From NCBI GenBank assembly GCA_001442925.1, contig LDXX01000004.1, positions 127,001 through 191,000 of the forward strand: 64,000 nucleotides of DNA, given 5' to 3'. Below the pieces are notes generated by a model. The model saw nothing but the letters and a program-made list of their open reading frames with translations. It did not search any database and was not told where the DNA came from. The translations under genes were made by a program, and so were the position numbers. Below are positions 55,406 to 62,898 of this stretch, in pieces. Positions within the stretch are counted from its first letter, which is position 1. Every line of letters starts with the position of its first letter. The stretch is from Candidatus Kryptonium thompsonii (GTDB taxonomy: Bacteria > Bacteroidota > Ignavibacteria > Kryptoniales > Kryptoniaceae).

Positions 55406-55980
55406 TTCAACTTTGAAAGTTTACTGGCTTTTGCGGTGTTAATTTCAGAGAGTATCTTTGCAGCTTGACGCCTCTGCATATTTAAAATAATTTGAAGTGC
55501 TTCATTTTCAGGCATGCTCTCAAGAATTCTTGCAGCTGCTTCTGGCTCCATCGACTCGTAAATTTTCGCCATAGCCTTGATTTTCTCATCTTGTTGATTT
55601 AAAACTTGGCGTTGCAGTCTTTCAACAATCAAATTCTTTTCCCTTATTTCAGCCTTAAGCTCATTAATTATCTTGTTAAGAACAAGGACGCTGTCTTTAT
55701 ACCTTTTTAATTCCGCAACTGCTTCGTTATATAAACTTTTCAAACTATCAAGCTTATACGCTTCAACATATTCAAGTCCAATTGAACTTGTGTCCTCCCA
55801 TATGACACCAAGCGAATCATTTTTAAGTTTAAGCGAATCAACCATCGCTAAAACAGGGGTTGATTTTGGAATTGGTCTGAAAAGTTCAGGATAAAGCTTT
55901 GAAAGAACATACATACCCTCAAAAATCGTCACAAAAGAGAAAACAAAACCAAGTATATAGCCAAAGATCGGTTTTTCCAT
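55402..55980 (-). CDS. MotE/YlxF-like flagellar protein
   Basis: A 192-residue protein with one N-terminal membrane helix (about 7-26), a coiled coil (about 75-130) and a C-terminal MgtE-N-like domain (MAKIYESMEPEAAARILESM followed by PENEALQIILNMQRRQAAKI). This layout is that of MotE (a chaperone of the stator protein MotC in rhizobia) and B. subtilis YlxF. It lies between fliJ and fliK as YlxF does. The gene follows fliJ by 2 bases and overlaps fliK by 4. Role in flagellar stator assembly is inferred from family and position. Confidence 0.83.
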   Translation of the reverse strand: MEKPIFGYILGFVFSFVTIFEGMYVLSKLYPELFRPIPKSTPVLAMVDSLKLKNDSLGVIWEDTSSIGLEYVEAYKLDSLKSLYNEAVAELKRYKDSVLVLNKIINELKAEIREKNLIVERLQRQVLNQQDEKIKAMAKIYESMEPEAAARILESMPENEALQIILNMQRRQAAKILSEINTAKASKLSKLK

Positions 55981-55982
55981 TT

Positions 55983-56411
55983 TTATCTGTTAGATATTGT
56001 TCTATATGCAATGGAATCCAAAAGTGTTTGCTCTTTCTTTTGGAAATCCTTCAAAATCTGCTCGTTAAATTTTTGCTTCAATTTTTCAATCATACGCTTA
56101 TTTTGATTCGTCTTTATCAAAATATCACGCCTTTTCTCTTCTTCCTTTAAAACCCTCTCAAGCGCATTTTTCTGCTTTTCAACCTGTTCAGCAACTGCGT
56201 TTAAATAAGCATATTGAATTTGTAAATCAATCACCTTAACCTTTTCCTCAGCCTCTATATTCTCCATCTGTTGCATCTTTTCAGCTTCAAGGTCTTCTAA
56301 CAATTTTTCGGCTTTTTCACGAATTACTTTAATTTCCGAAAGATCCCTTTTATATTTTTTTTCTTGGACTTGACGAACCTTAAGAACTGGATCAAGTTTG
56401 AAACGAGCCAT
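55983..56411 (-). CDS. fliJ: Flagellar export protein FliJ
   Basis: A 142-residue coiled-coil protein that links the ATPase FliI ring to the export gate. FKLDPVLKVRQVQEKKYKRD at the start is the typical FliJ N-terminus, and nearly all of the chain is a two-helix coiled coil with high Lys/Glu/Gln content. Ribosome-binding site AAGGTAAAGAG before ATG. It follows fliI by 9 bases. Assignment rests on length, helical character and its place in the operon. Confidence 0.86.
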   Translation of the reverse strand: MARFKLDPVLKVRQVQEKKYKRDLSEIKVIREKAEKLLEDLEAEKMQQMENIEAEEKVKVIDLQIQYAYLNAVAEQVEKQKNALERVLKEEEKRRDILIKTNQNKRMIEKLKQKFNEQILKDFQKKEQTLLDSIAYRTISNR

Positions 56412-56420
56412 CTCTTTACC

Positions 56421-57746
56421 TTAAATTAATTTTGCAAGTTCAATTAAACGATTAACCGAATCTTCAAACTCCGCTTTCTCTTTCATATCCTGTCTTAAAA
56501 ACTCTCGTATTTTTTCAATCATCTGCAACGCCTTGTCAATTTTCGGATTACTACCTCGAACATAAGCCCCGATGTTTATCAAATCCTCCGCTTCCCTGTA
56601 TGTTGCAAGTATGTCTATTATTTTTTCAGCTGACTTTTTATGCTCAGAGCTAACTATATCTGGCATAAGCCTACTTATGCTCTCAAGTGGCTCAATGGCT
56701 GGATAATGGCCCATATTTGCAAGTTTTCGTGAGAGAACAATGTGACCATCAAGTATCGACCTTGAAAAATCAGCAATAGGCTCATTGAAATCATCACCTT
56801 CAACGAGAACTGTGTAAAGCGCCGTGATACTTCCCTTTGAAGAAGTTCCAGCACGCTCAACAAGTTTCGGAAGCAACGCAAAAACCGAAGGGGTATAACC
56901 TTTCGTTGTTGGTGGCTCACCTATCGCAAGCCCAACTTCACGCTGAGCCATTGCAACACGAGTAAGCGAGTCCATCATAAACATTACATCAAACCCTTGA
57001 TCTCTAAAATATTCTGCGATAGCGGTTGCAACAAGTGCGGATTTAACTCTTATAAGCGGGGGCTTATCACTTGTTGCAACTACGACAACGCTTTTCGAAA
57101 GCCCTGAATCGCCAAGTTCCTTCTCAATGAAATCTCTAACTTCCCTACCTCGTTCACCAATTAAAGCGATTACATTCACATCTGCGTTCGAATGCCTTGC
57201 GATCATTCCCATAAGTGTGCTTTTGCCAACCCCGCTTCCTGCAAAAATTCCAATTCTTTGCCCTTTTCCGCACGTAAGAAGCGAATCTATAGCCCTTATG
57301 CCTGTAGCTATCGGTTGAGTTATCCTGCTTCTTTCAAGTGGCGCCGGTGGTTGATTATAAATTGATCTCATTTCATCAGCTTCAATCCATCCTTTCCCAT
57401 CAATTGGATGACCAAGCCCATCTATAACTCTACCAAGAAGTTTCCGTCCAACTGGAATTGAGAAAGTTTTCCCCATCGCAACTATTTCGCTCCCCGGGCT
57501 TATCCTATTTATATCTCCAAGTGCCATTGAAAGAACACGATTATTTTTAAATCCGACCACCTCCGCAAGGCAAATCACTTCATCATTCCTTGACTTAATA
57601 GCGCACACCTCACCAAGCGAAGCCGACGGACCAATTGATTCAATAACAAGACCAATAACTTGCGTTACCCTTCCGTTAACCTTGACTAAATCAAGATGCT
57701 CGATCTTATCAAGATATTTTTTCATCCTTGCATCAAGATTTAACAT
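56421..57746 (-). CDS. fliI: Flagellum-specific ATP synthase FliI
   Basis: Hexameric ATPase that helps export flagellar proteins. Walker A is GSGVGKST (about residues 170-177), Walker B includes VMFMMDSLTRVAMAQRE (near residue 255), and the ATPase signature PSVFALLPKLVERAG is present. The C-terminal regions up to LAKLI are complete; length 441 is standard. Closest to F1-beta/FliI family, not to Rho. Gene sits between fliH (12-base gap) and fliJ. Confidence 0.95.
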   Translation of the reverse strand: MLNLDARMKKYLDKIEHLDLVKVNGRVTQVIGLVIESIGPSASLGEVCAIKSRNDEVICLAEVVGFKNNRVLSMALGDINRISPGSEIVAMGKTFSIPVGRKLLGRVIDGLGHPIDGKGWIEADEMRSIYNQPPAPLERSRITQPIATGIRAIDSLLTCGKGQRIGIFAGSGVGKSTLMGMIARHSNADVNVIALIGERGREVRDFIEKELGDSGLSKSVVVVATSDKPPLIRVKSALVATAIAEYFRDQGFDVMFMMDSLTRVAMAQREVGLAIGEPPTTKGYTPSVFALLPKLVERAGTSSKGSITALYTVLVEGDDFNEPIADFSRSILDGHIVLSRKLANMGHYPAIEPLESISRLMPDIVSSEHKKSAEKIIDILATYREAEDLINIGAYVRGSNPKIDKALQMIEKIREFLRQDMKEKAEFEDSVNRLIELAKLI

Positions 57747-57758
57747 CTTCTCACAGCC

Positions 57759-58481
57759 TCAACCAAGTAAGTTTTCAATTAACGAAAATTGCGTTGATAT
57801 TCTCGAATCAACATTTCCAAGCTCACTTTCAACCACACATCCACCTCTTTCAATCGCTGGGTCTGCTTCAACGATAACCTCGCTTGTTGAGTCAAGCATT
57901 TGCAAAAGCTCTGGTTTCAATTCTTTTATAAGTTTCTCGTCCTCAGGGTTGACCCTTAACTTTATCTTTTCAACGCCAACAACTCTTTTCACCGCCTCCT
58001 TCACCTGATTCAAGATGAAATCATTATCTTTTTCAATTTCCCTTTTGACAATTTTCTCAGCAATTTTAATGGCAAGTGAAAGAACGAAATTCTCAATTTT
58101 CGTCCCGAACGATTCAACTTCATTACAAAAATTTTTTAAAACCTGCTCCAAAATGGCGATACGCTCCTTCAATTCATCGTTTACTTTTTCCCTCAAAATC
58201 TTCTCCGCATCTTTAAATCCCCTTTGATATGCCTCCGCAATTTTCATCTCGTATTCATTTCTGATCTGTGCTATTATTGCGTCAATATTAACTCCCTCTT
58301 CATTTTTTCTTTCATCCTGCACGAAATCAATTTCATCGCTTGACCCCACTTCAATTTCGCTTTTAACACCCTCATCAGATAATTTCAAAATATCAAATTC
58401 AACAGGTTCTTCAATTTTTAATTCCTCAAACAAAAACTTCTCCTCTGGCAACCGATTTTTTATGACTTTCCTAGTAAACAA
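57759..58481 (-). CDS. fliH: Flagellar assembly protein FliH
   Basis: Regulator of FliI at the export gate. The middle carries a helical stretch with YEMKIAEAYQRGFKDAEKI, followed by the C-terminal FliH/V-ATPase E-type domain (VLSLAIKIAEKIVKREIEKD, then EVIVEADPAIERGGCVVES). The start is not fixed: no ATG exists near the N-terminus. The TTG at 58481 is chosen because two AGGAGG-like sites lie just before it; TTG at 58508 is an alternative giving nine more residues. It overlaps the fliG end by 11 bases. Confidence 0.85.
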   Translation of the reverse strand: MFTRKVIKNRLPEEKFLFEELKIEEPVEFDILKLSDEGVKSEIEVGSSDEIDFVQDERKNEEGVNIDAIIAQIRNEYEMKIAEAYQRGFKDAEKILREKVNDELKERIAILEQVLKNFCNEVESFGTKIENFVLSLAIKIAEKIVKREIEKDNDFILNQVKEAVKRVVGVEKIKLRVNPEDEKLIKELKPELLQMLDSTSEVIVEADPAIERGGCVVESELGNVDSRISTQFSLIENLLG

Positions 58482-59499
58482 TGTCCTCCTCACCTCCTCT
58501 TCCCGCAATTATAATTTCCTGATTCTCCTCAAGCCGTTTTATAACCTCAACAATTCTCATTTGAGCAGCTTCAACCTCACGCAATCTCACAGGACCCATA
58601 TATTGAATCTCTTCTTGCAACATAGCAGCAGCTCTTTCCGACATATTCTTGAAAATTTTCTCTTTTATCTTTTGATCCGCTCCTTTCAAAGCAAGTGCAA
58701 GATCCTTCTTATCAACTTCACGCAAAATTCTTTGTATGCTTCTATCATCAATGTAAATGATGTCCTCAAACAAGAACATCAATCTCTTTATCTCATTTGC
58801 AAGATCTGGATCTTGTTCCTCTATCCTTTGCAAAAGTTCTCTTGCTTCCTGCGAGCCAACCTTGTTAAGAATTGCAGCCACGGTCCTTGATCCACCAGTT
58901 GCGCTAACCTCCTGACTTAAAGATGTTTCAGCCATAACATCAATCACACTCTCAAGCTCGGTTAAAATCGTTGGAGAAATCTTCCCGAGTTTCGCAATTC
59001 TATATACAACTTCAACCCTCAAATCTTCGGGAAATTGACTTATAACCTTTGCAGTTTGCTCAAGCGGTAAATGAGAAAGAACTAAAGCTATCGTCTGTGG
59101 ATGTTCCTTTTGGAGAAAATTCGCAAGCTGCGTCGCATCTGCTTTCTTCAGCGCCGAAAATCCTTTTATCTGAGTCATACTATGAACCTTTTCAACTATC
59201 TCCGATGCTTTTTGTGAACCAAGCGATTTCTCAAGCAACGTTTTCGCATATTCAAATCCTCCAACGATAATATATTCCTGCGCCTTCATCATCTGGAAAA
59301 ATTCTTCAATAACAGCCTGAACAACAGACGCTGGAATCCCCTCCAACGAAGAAATTTCTATCGCAAGCTGTTCCATTTCTTGTGGCTCAAGATAGCGAAA
59401 AACTTTTGAGGCCGTTTCAACATCAAGCGCAAGCAGTAAAATTGCTGCTTTCTGCTTACCTGTTAAATTTTCATATTTTAAATTCAACGCTTTTGCCAT
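58471..59499 (-). CDS. fliG: Flagellar motor switch protein FliG
   Basis: Rotor protein that transmits torque and sets rotation direction. Start KALNLKYENLTGKQKAAILL, the middle EHPQTIALVLSHL motif (near residue 130) and the C-terminal torque helix region (ALKGADQKIKEKIFKNMSER, about 285-304) are all typical. Conserved charged torque residues appear in QKIKEKIFKNM and DLALALKG. Length 342 normal. It overlaps the fliF end by 16 bases, giving a tight fliF-fliG coupling as in other flagellar operons. Confidence 0.95.
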   Translation of the reverse strand: MAKALNLKYENLTGKQKAAILLLALDVETASKVFRYLEPQEMEQLAIEISSLEGIPASVVQAVIEEFFQMMKAQEYIIVGGFEYAKTLLEKSLGSQKASEIVEKVHSMTQIKGFSALKKADATQLANFLQKEHPQTIALVLSHLPLEQTAKVISQFPEDLRVEVVYRIAKLGKISPTILTELESVIDVMAETSLSQEVSATGGSRTVAAILNKVGSQEARELLQRIEEQDPDLANEIKRLMFLFEDIIYIDDRSIQRILREVDKKDLALALKGADQKIKEKIFKNMSERAAAMLQEEIQYMGPVRLREVEAAQMRIVEVIKRLEENQEIIIAGRGGEEDIVY

Positions 59500-61064
59500 T
59501 TCTGTCTCTCCTCCTCAAGTAGCCAAACTTTAATTAACCTCGCTGCTTGTTCAGAATCTTCACGAATATATTCCCTCACCTTTTCTTTAATTTGCTCCTT
59601 TTTCACTCTTTCAGATTCAAGCTCTTCTTCGTCAACTTGTTGAATTGCCTCAACTGCAACTTGCTCCGGTCCCTTAAGTGGTGCTTGGGGTTGAATGGTT
59701 GGAAATTCTCTAATTTCAACAGTTGGAATTTCCTTCCTCGTCTTCAACTTCCCAAGAAGTGAAAACACAAGTATGATTGACCCAACTATTGCAAGCCCAA
59801 TTACAATTTTTTCAATAAGCTCACGCCAACTCTCTTTTTTGTCCTCCCGTTGCACAAACCCAAGCTCTTCGCTCGCTGGCTCAAACGCCGTGCTGATAAC
59901 AGAAACTTGATCATTCCTATCTGGATTAAAACCAACTGCATTTTTAACTATTTCAGTTAACTTTTGAATTTGCTCCTCATCCCGGGGAATGTATTCAACC
60001 TTTCTAACCCCGCCTACTTCATTTACCTTGTAAGTTCCATTTACAAGGACAGCAACTGAAAGGCGTTTTATATTCCCGACACCTTCAACTATCCTCTGAA
60101 GCGTCCTATTAACTTCATAGTTTGTTATCGTATTCGTTCTCTGTGAGCTTGTGCTTGCAAATGTTGAATCAACTGAACTACTTCTCTCCTGCGTCGTTTG
60201 TTCGCTTCTTATAACAGTTTTATCTGGATCATACTCCTCTATAGTCTTTTCAACTTGAGTGAAATTAAGTTCTACATCAACTCTAACTATTGAATTCCCC
60301 GGACCAACAACGGCGTCGAGTAAGCTTTGAACTTTATCAGTTAGATATTGCTCAACACTTCTTTTTAGCTCATACTGCTTACTGCTTATCTTGGCAAGTG
60401 GATCTGAATCGGAATTATCAGATAAAAGCCGCCCTCTTGAATCAAGTATCGTAACATTTTGGGGTTCAAGCCCCTCAACGCTACTTGCAACAAGGTAAGC
60501 GATGCTTTGAACATTGTCCCGACTCAACTTCGCTCCCTGCTTTAATCTGAGTATGACAGATGCTGTCGGTTCTTTTTGATCTTCTTTAAAAAGAGTCTTT
60601 TCAGGGATAACGATATGAACCCTTACTGCTTCAATCCCGTCGATTTGCAAAATTGTCCTCGCAAGCTCTCCTTCAAGTGCGCGTTTGTAATTTATCTTTT
60701 GAACAAAATCTGAAACCCCAATATTACTTTTATCAAAAATTTCATACCCAACAATACTTGAATTTGGCAAACCCTCGCCCGCAAACTGAAGCCTTAACTC
60801 ATAAATATTTTGCTTTGGAACAAGTATAGTTCGACCACCATTTTCTAATCTATAACTGATTTTCCTCTCCTTCAATTTCTCAACTATCTTGCTCGCATCC
60901 TGTGGCTCCAAATTAGAAAACAAAATACCATATTCAGGCTCACGAACCCACGAGATCAAAAATGCAAAACCAACAATTGAAGCAACTGCGACTCCGATAA
61001 GCAAAACTTTCCGAGCAGTCGATAACCTCCCCCAAAACTCTTTTATCTGAGCAAATGAACTCAT
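59484..61064 (-). CDS. fliF: Flagellar MS-ring protein FliF
   Basis: Builds the MS ring in the inner membrane. Two transmembrane helices: residues about 18-40 (VLLIGVAVASIVGFAFLI) and about 438-456 (IVIGLAIVGSIILVFSLL). Between them is the periplasmic part with the YscJ/FliF motif ILQIDGIEAVRVHIVIPEKT (about 143-162). The C-terminal end (EEELESERVKKEQIKEK to RQKWQKR) binds FliG. Length 526 fits. The start MSSFAQIKEFWGRLS is standard. Confidence 0.94.
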   Translation of the reverse strand: MSSFAQIKEFWGRLSTARKVLLIGVAVASIVGFAFLISWVREPEYGILFSNLEPQDASKIVEKLKERKISYRLENGGRTILVPKQNIYELRLQFAGEGLPNSSIVGYEIFDKSNIGVSDFVQKINYKRALEGELARTILQIDGIEAVRVHIVIPEKTLFKEDQKEPTASVILRLKQGAKLSRDNVQSIAYLVASSVEGLEPQNVTILDSRGRLLSDNSDSDPLAKISSKQYELKRSVEQYLTDKVQSLLDAVVGPGNSIVRVDVELNFTQVEKTIEEYDPDKTVIRSEQTTQERSSSVDSTFASTSSQRTNTITNYEVNRTLQRIVEGVGNIKRLSVAVLVNGTYKVNEVGGVRKVEYIPRDEEQIQKLTEIVKNAVGFNPDRNDQVSVISTAFEPASEELGFVQREDKKESWRELIEKIVIGLAIVGSIILVFSLLGKLKTRKEIPTVEIREFPTIQPQAPLKGPEQVAVEAIQQVDEEELESERVKKEQIKEKVREYIREDSEQAARLIKVWLLEEERQKWQKR

Positions 61065-61083
61065 CAGAAATTAAATTTTTTGT

Positions 61084-61380
61084 TTAAACCTGCAAACGCA
61101 TCAACTCCTTATACGCTTCAAGCATTTTATTTCTCACCTCCATCAAAAGCTCAAAACTTGTTTTCGCCTTCTCAACTGCAATCATAACATCATGAATGTC
61201 GCTTATTTCACCAGTTATCGCTTTTTCAATCGCCTCGCCCGCTTCGTTCTGAAGCTGATTCACATCTTTGATGAACTCCTTCAAAACGCTTTCAAAATTT
61301 TCAACACTTTCCTTCGCTCTCTCCCTTACCTCAGTTTTATAAAATTCGCCAGAAGCTATTAAACCAACTTGTTTAAGCAT
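61084..61380 (-). CDS. fliE: Flagellar hook-basal body complex protein FliE
   Basis: A 98-residue rod/MS-ring junction protein. The C-terminal part (TGEISDIHDVMIAVEKAKTS then FELLMEVRNKMLEAYKELMR) is the conserved FliE helix, and the rest is helical. Length fits. Starts 3 bases after the unknown small gene and ends 19 bases before fliF. The order flgB-flgC-fliE is conserved in many bacteria, here with one extra gene between flgC and fliE. Confidence 0.94.
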   Translation of the reverse strand: MLKQVGLIASGEFYKTEVRERAKESVENFESVLKEFIKDVNQLQNEAGEAIEKAITGEISDIHDVMIAVEKAKTSFELLMEVRNKMLEAYKELMRLQV

Positions 61381-61383
61381 AAC

Positions 61384-61596
61384 TCAAACCCTTTTGTTAA
61401 TTATTTGATGATCAACCTCAATAACCAACCTACCTCGAGAATCATACTGATAATACTTTTTTATCTCTTCAACGCTTTCAGGAAAAAGTTCCTCAAAGAA
61501 TTTAACCTCTTCCCTACTTAAAACTTCAGCAGGGCGTGAAATTTCCTTAACCTGAAAATTCAAACTGTAAAAATTGTTTACTCCTTCAACTTTCAT
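61384..61596 (-). CDS. Small unknown protein between flgC and fliE
   Basis: A 70-residue soluble protein, not recognised. It begins MKVEGVNNFYSLNFQVKEI, and the rest is acidic and ends EVDHQIINKRV. No membrane segment. The ATG at 61596 is decided by GGAG 7 bases before it; an upstream in-frame ATG lies inside flgC. Its start is 1 base after the flgC stop and it ends 3 bases before fliE, so it is clearly part of the flagellar operon. Standard flagellar operons have no gene at this place. It may be a rod-assembly accessory specific to this lineage. Confidence 0.75.
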   Translation of the reverse strand: MKVEGVNNFYSLNFQVKEISRPAEVLSREEVKFFEELFPESVEEIKKYYQYDSRGRLVIEVDHQIINKRV

Positions 61597-61597
61597 A

Positions 61598-62095
61598 TCA
61601 GATCTCCAATGCATCTTTTGCCATGTTTTTTGAAGCGTTAAAAGCAGTTACATTTGCCTCATACGAACGAGTCGCCGAAATCATATCAACCATCTCAACA
61701 ACTATGTTGACATTTGGCATATGCACATAACCATTCTCGTCCGCATCAGGATGCTCTGGATTATAAACAAGCCGTTCAGGGGAATTATCTTCAACAACTT
61801 CAGTTCGCACTCCTCTCACCGCATCTCTGCCATCTTCGAATTCAACAAAATTAGAAGAGATGTGTTTCTCGTTCGTTACCTCAAGCCCCATAGTTTCCTT
61901 TTTCAAAACATTTGCAAAGTTCCCCTCAACCGAAGCCCTCATCACCACAACCTTTCTTTTGTAAGGAGTTCCCTTCTCCGTCCTTGTTGTTTCAACATTT
62001 GCGATATTTTCAGCAATTGCTGTCATCCTTTTTCTTTGAGCGCTCAACCCCATAGCACTTATGTTAAATGACGCGAAAAGCCTTTCCAACTTCAT
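61598..62095 (-). CDS. flgC: Flagellar basal-body rod protein FlgC
   Basis: Proximal rod component. The N-terminal rod motif is FNISAMGLSAQRKRMTAIAE followed by NIANVETTRTEKGTPYKRK, and the C-terminal part is NVNIVVEMVDMISATRSYEA followed by NVTAFNASKNMAKDAL. Length 165 is slightly above normal (about 135-150) from an insert around residues 70-110. Start ATG at 62095 overlaps the flgB stop (ATGA). Confidence 0.95.
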   Translation of the reverse strand: MKLERLFASFNISAMGLSAQRKRMTAIAENIANVETTRTEKGTPYKRKVVVMRASVEGNFANVLKKETMGLEVTNEKHISSNFVEFEDGRDAVRGVRTEVVEDNSPERLVYNPEHPDADENGYVHMPNVNIVVEMVDMISATRSYEANVTAFNASKNMAKDALEI

Positions 62096-62523
62096 ACGCC
62101 TCCTCCTTTTATACTTTTTTGAATTCCCCTGAACGACTCCGCTATCAACCTTGACGCAAGTTTATATCTTATTTGATTCTTCGCAAGTTCAGCCATCTCA
62201 TAATCAATATCCACATTATTTACACCACTTGAAAGCGGATCAGGATTATATTCCGATGGTTCCATCACAGTTTCAGGTTGAACCGCATCAAAATCTTTCA
62301 CACCAATTGAGAAATGCTTTTCATGCGTTTTCGCACCTTTTATAAATTCATTCCCCAAACTCTTCCTAAGCTCCTCCTCAAACTTCACATCAACTCGTTT
62401 GTATCCTATAGTTGTTATGTTCGCAATATTAGATGCAATCGCCCTCTGCCTCAAAGAATATGCATCCAATGCTTTTTCAAGAAGCGGTATTTTCGTTCGA
62501 GCGAAAAGAAAAAACTTTAACAT
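62092..62523 (-). CDS. flgB: Flagellar basal-body rod protein FlgB
   Basis: First proximal rod protein, contacting FliE. The rod motif is PLLEKALDAYSLRQRAIASN followed by IANITTIGYKRVDVKFEEEL, and the end is VDIDYEMAELAKNQIRYKLA then SRLIAESF. Length 143. It has an excellent ribosome-binding site, GGGAGG 7 bases before the ATG at 62523, inside the gap after the 45-residue membrane protein. Confidence 0.95.
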   Translation of the reverse strand: MLKFFLFARTKIPLLEKALDAYSLRQRAIASNIANITTIGYKRVDVKFEEELRKSLGNEFIKGAKTHEKHFSIGVKDFDAVQPETVMEPSEYNPDPLSSGVNNVDIDYEMAELAKNQIRYKLASRLIAESFRGIQKSIKGGGV

Positions 62524-62536
62524 TTCTTATCCTCCC

Positions 62537-62674
62537 TTATTGTGCATAAAGTTCAAATTGAATTTCATCCGTTTCCGTTTCAAAACTCTTGACAAACCTT
62601 TTCCTTCTCCGCATAAGAACGAAGATAGAGATCAAAATTCCAACGAATCCGAGCGATAAAATCAACGCTCTCAT
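62537..62674 (-). CDS. 45-residue single-pass membrane protein at the head of the flagellar operon
   Basis: A short open frame between the sigma-54-like promoter and flgB. Read on the minus strand it starts MRALILSLGFVGILISIFVL, a clear membrane helix, followed by the basic stretch MRRRKRFVKSFE and an acidic tail ending ELYAQ. Topology with the basic stretch after the helix suggests the C-terminus in the cytoplasm. AGAAGG lies 7 bases before the ATG, and flgB follows 13 bases after the stop with its own strong site. No family is recognised. Size, codon pattern and site support a real gene. Confidence 0.7.
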   Translation of the reverse strand: MRALILSLGFVGILISIFVLMRRRKRFVKSFETETDEIQFELYAQ

Positions 62675-62721
62675 TTCTTAACCTTCTTTTATTTTGTTCA
62701 AACCTTCTCAAAAGGATTTAA

Positions 62722-62737
62722 TGCAAAATAAATGCCA
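62722..62737 (-). promoter_or_regulatory. Near-consensus sigma-54 promoter of the flagellar operon
   Basis: The minus strand reads TGGCATTTATTTTGCA, against the RpoN consensus TGGCAC-N5-TTGCA/T. Only the last base of the -24 box differs, and the invariant GG and GC pairs have the exact spacing. Transcription would start near 62711, giving a leader of about 37 bases to the 45-residue gene. Sigma-54 control of flagellar operons is common in Proteobacteria. The rpoN gene is not in this window. Confidence 0.65.
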
Positions 62738-62779
62738 CACCCAAAAATTGATTTTTACACTAAATTTAAAGCCACTGCC

Positions 62780-62817
62780 TATCCAACCCATGCAGAATAT
62801 TATACAGATGCTGGATA
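62780..62817. promoter_or_regulatory. Imperfect palindrome upstream of the sigma-54 promoter
   Basis: Arms TATCCA (62780-62785) and TGGATA (62812-62817) with a second inner pair GCA/TGC (62792-62794 and 62809-62811) enclose an AT-rich core with AATATT. It lies about 45-80 bases upstream of the -24 box, the usual distance for a sigma-54 enhancer-binding protein. It also overlaps the region before the rlmN promoter. Its role is inferred from position and symmetry. Confidence 0.4.
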
Positions 62818-62832
62818 ATATTAAGCACGGAT

Positions 62833-62864
62833 TTTGCTAAAAAGAGCCAGAATTAATAAATTTT
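62833..62864 (+). promoter_or_regulatory. Candidate FCB-type promoter of rlmN
   Basis: TTTG, 20 bases, TAAATTTT. The box matches 7 of 8 positions, with the start about 28 bases before the ATG at 62899. It explains the TTGCT-like string nearby that might otherwise be taken for a second sigma-54 site. Confidence 0.45.
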
Positions 62865-62898
62865 TTAAAAAATCACTCAATGTTGAAGCTGACTTACT

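Noticed and set aside
62826-62841. Possible sigma-54 site on the plus strand before rlmN (AAGCAC, 5 bases, TTGCT)
   Set aside because: The invariant GG of the -24 box is missing, and the same region fits an FCB-type promoter better.
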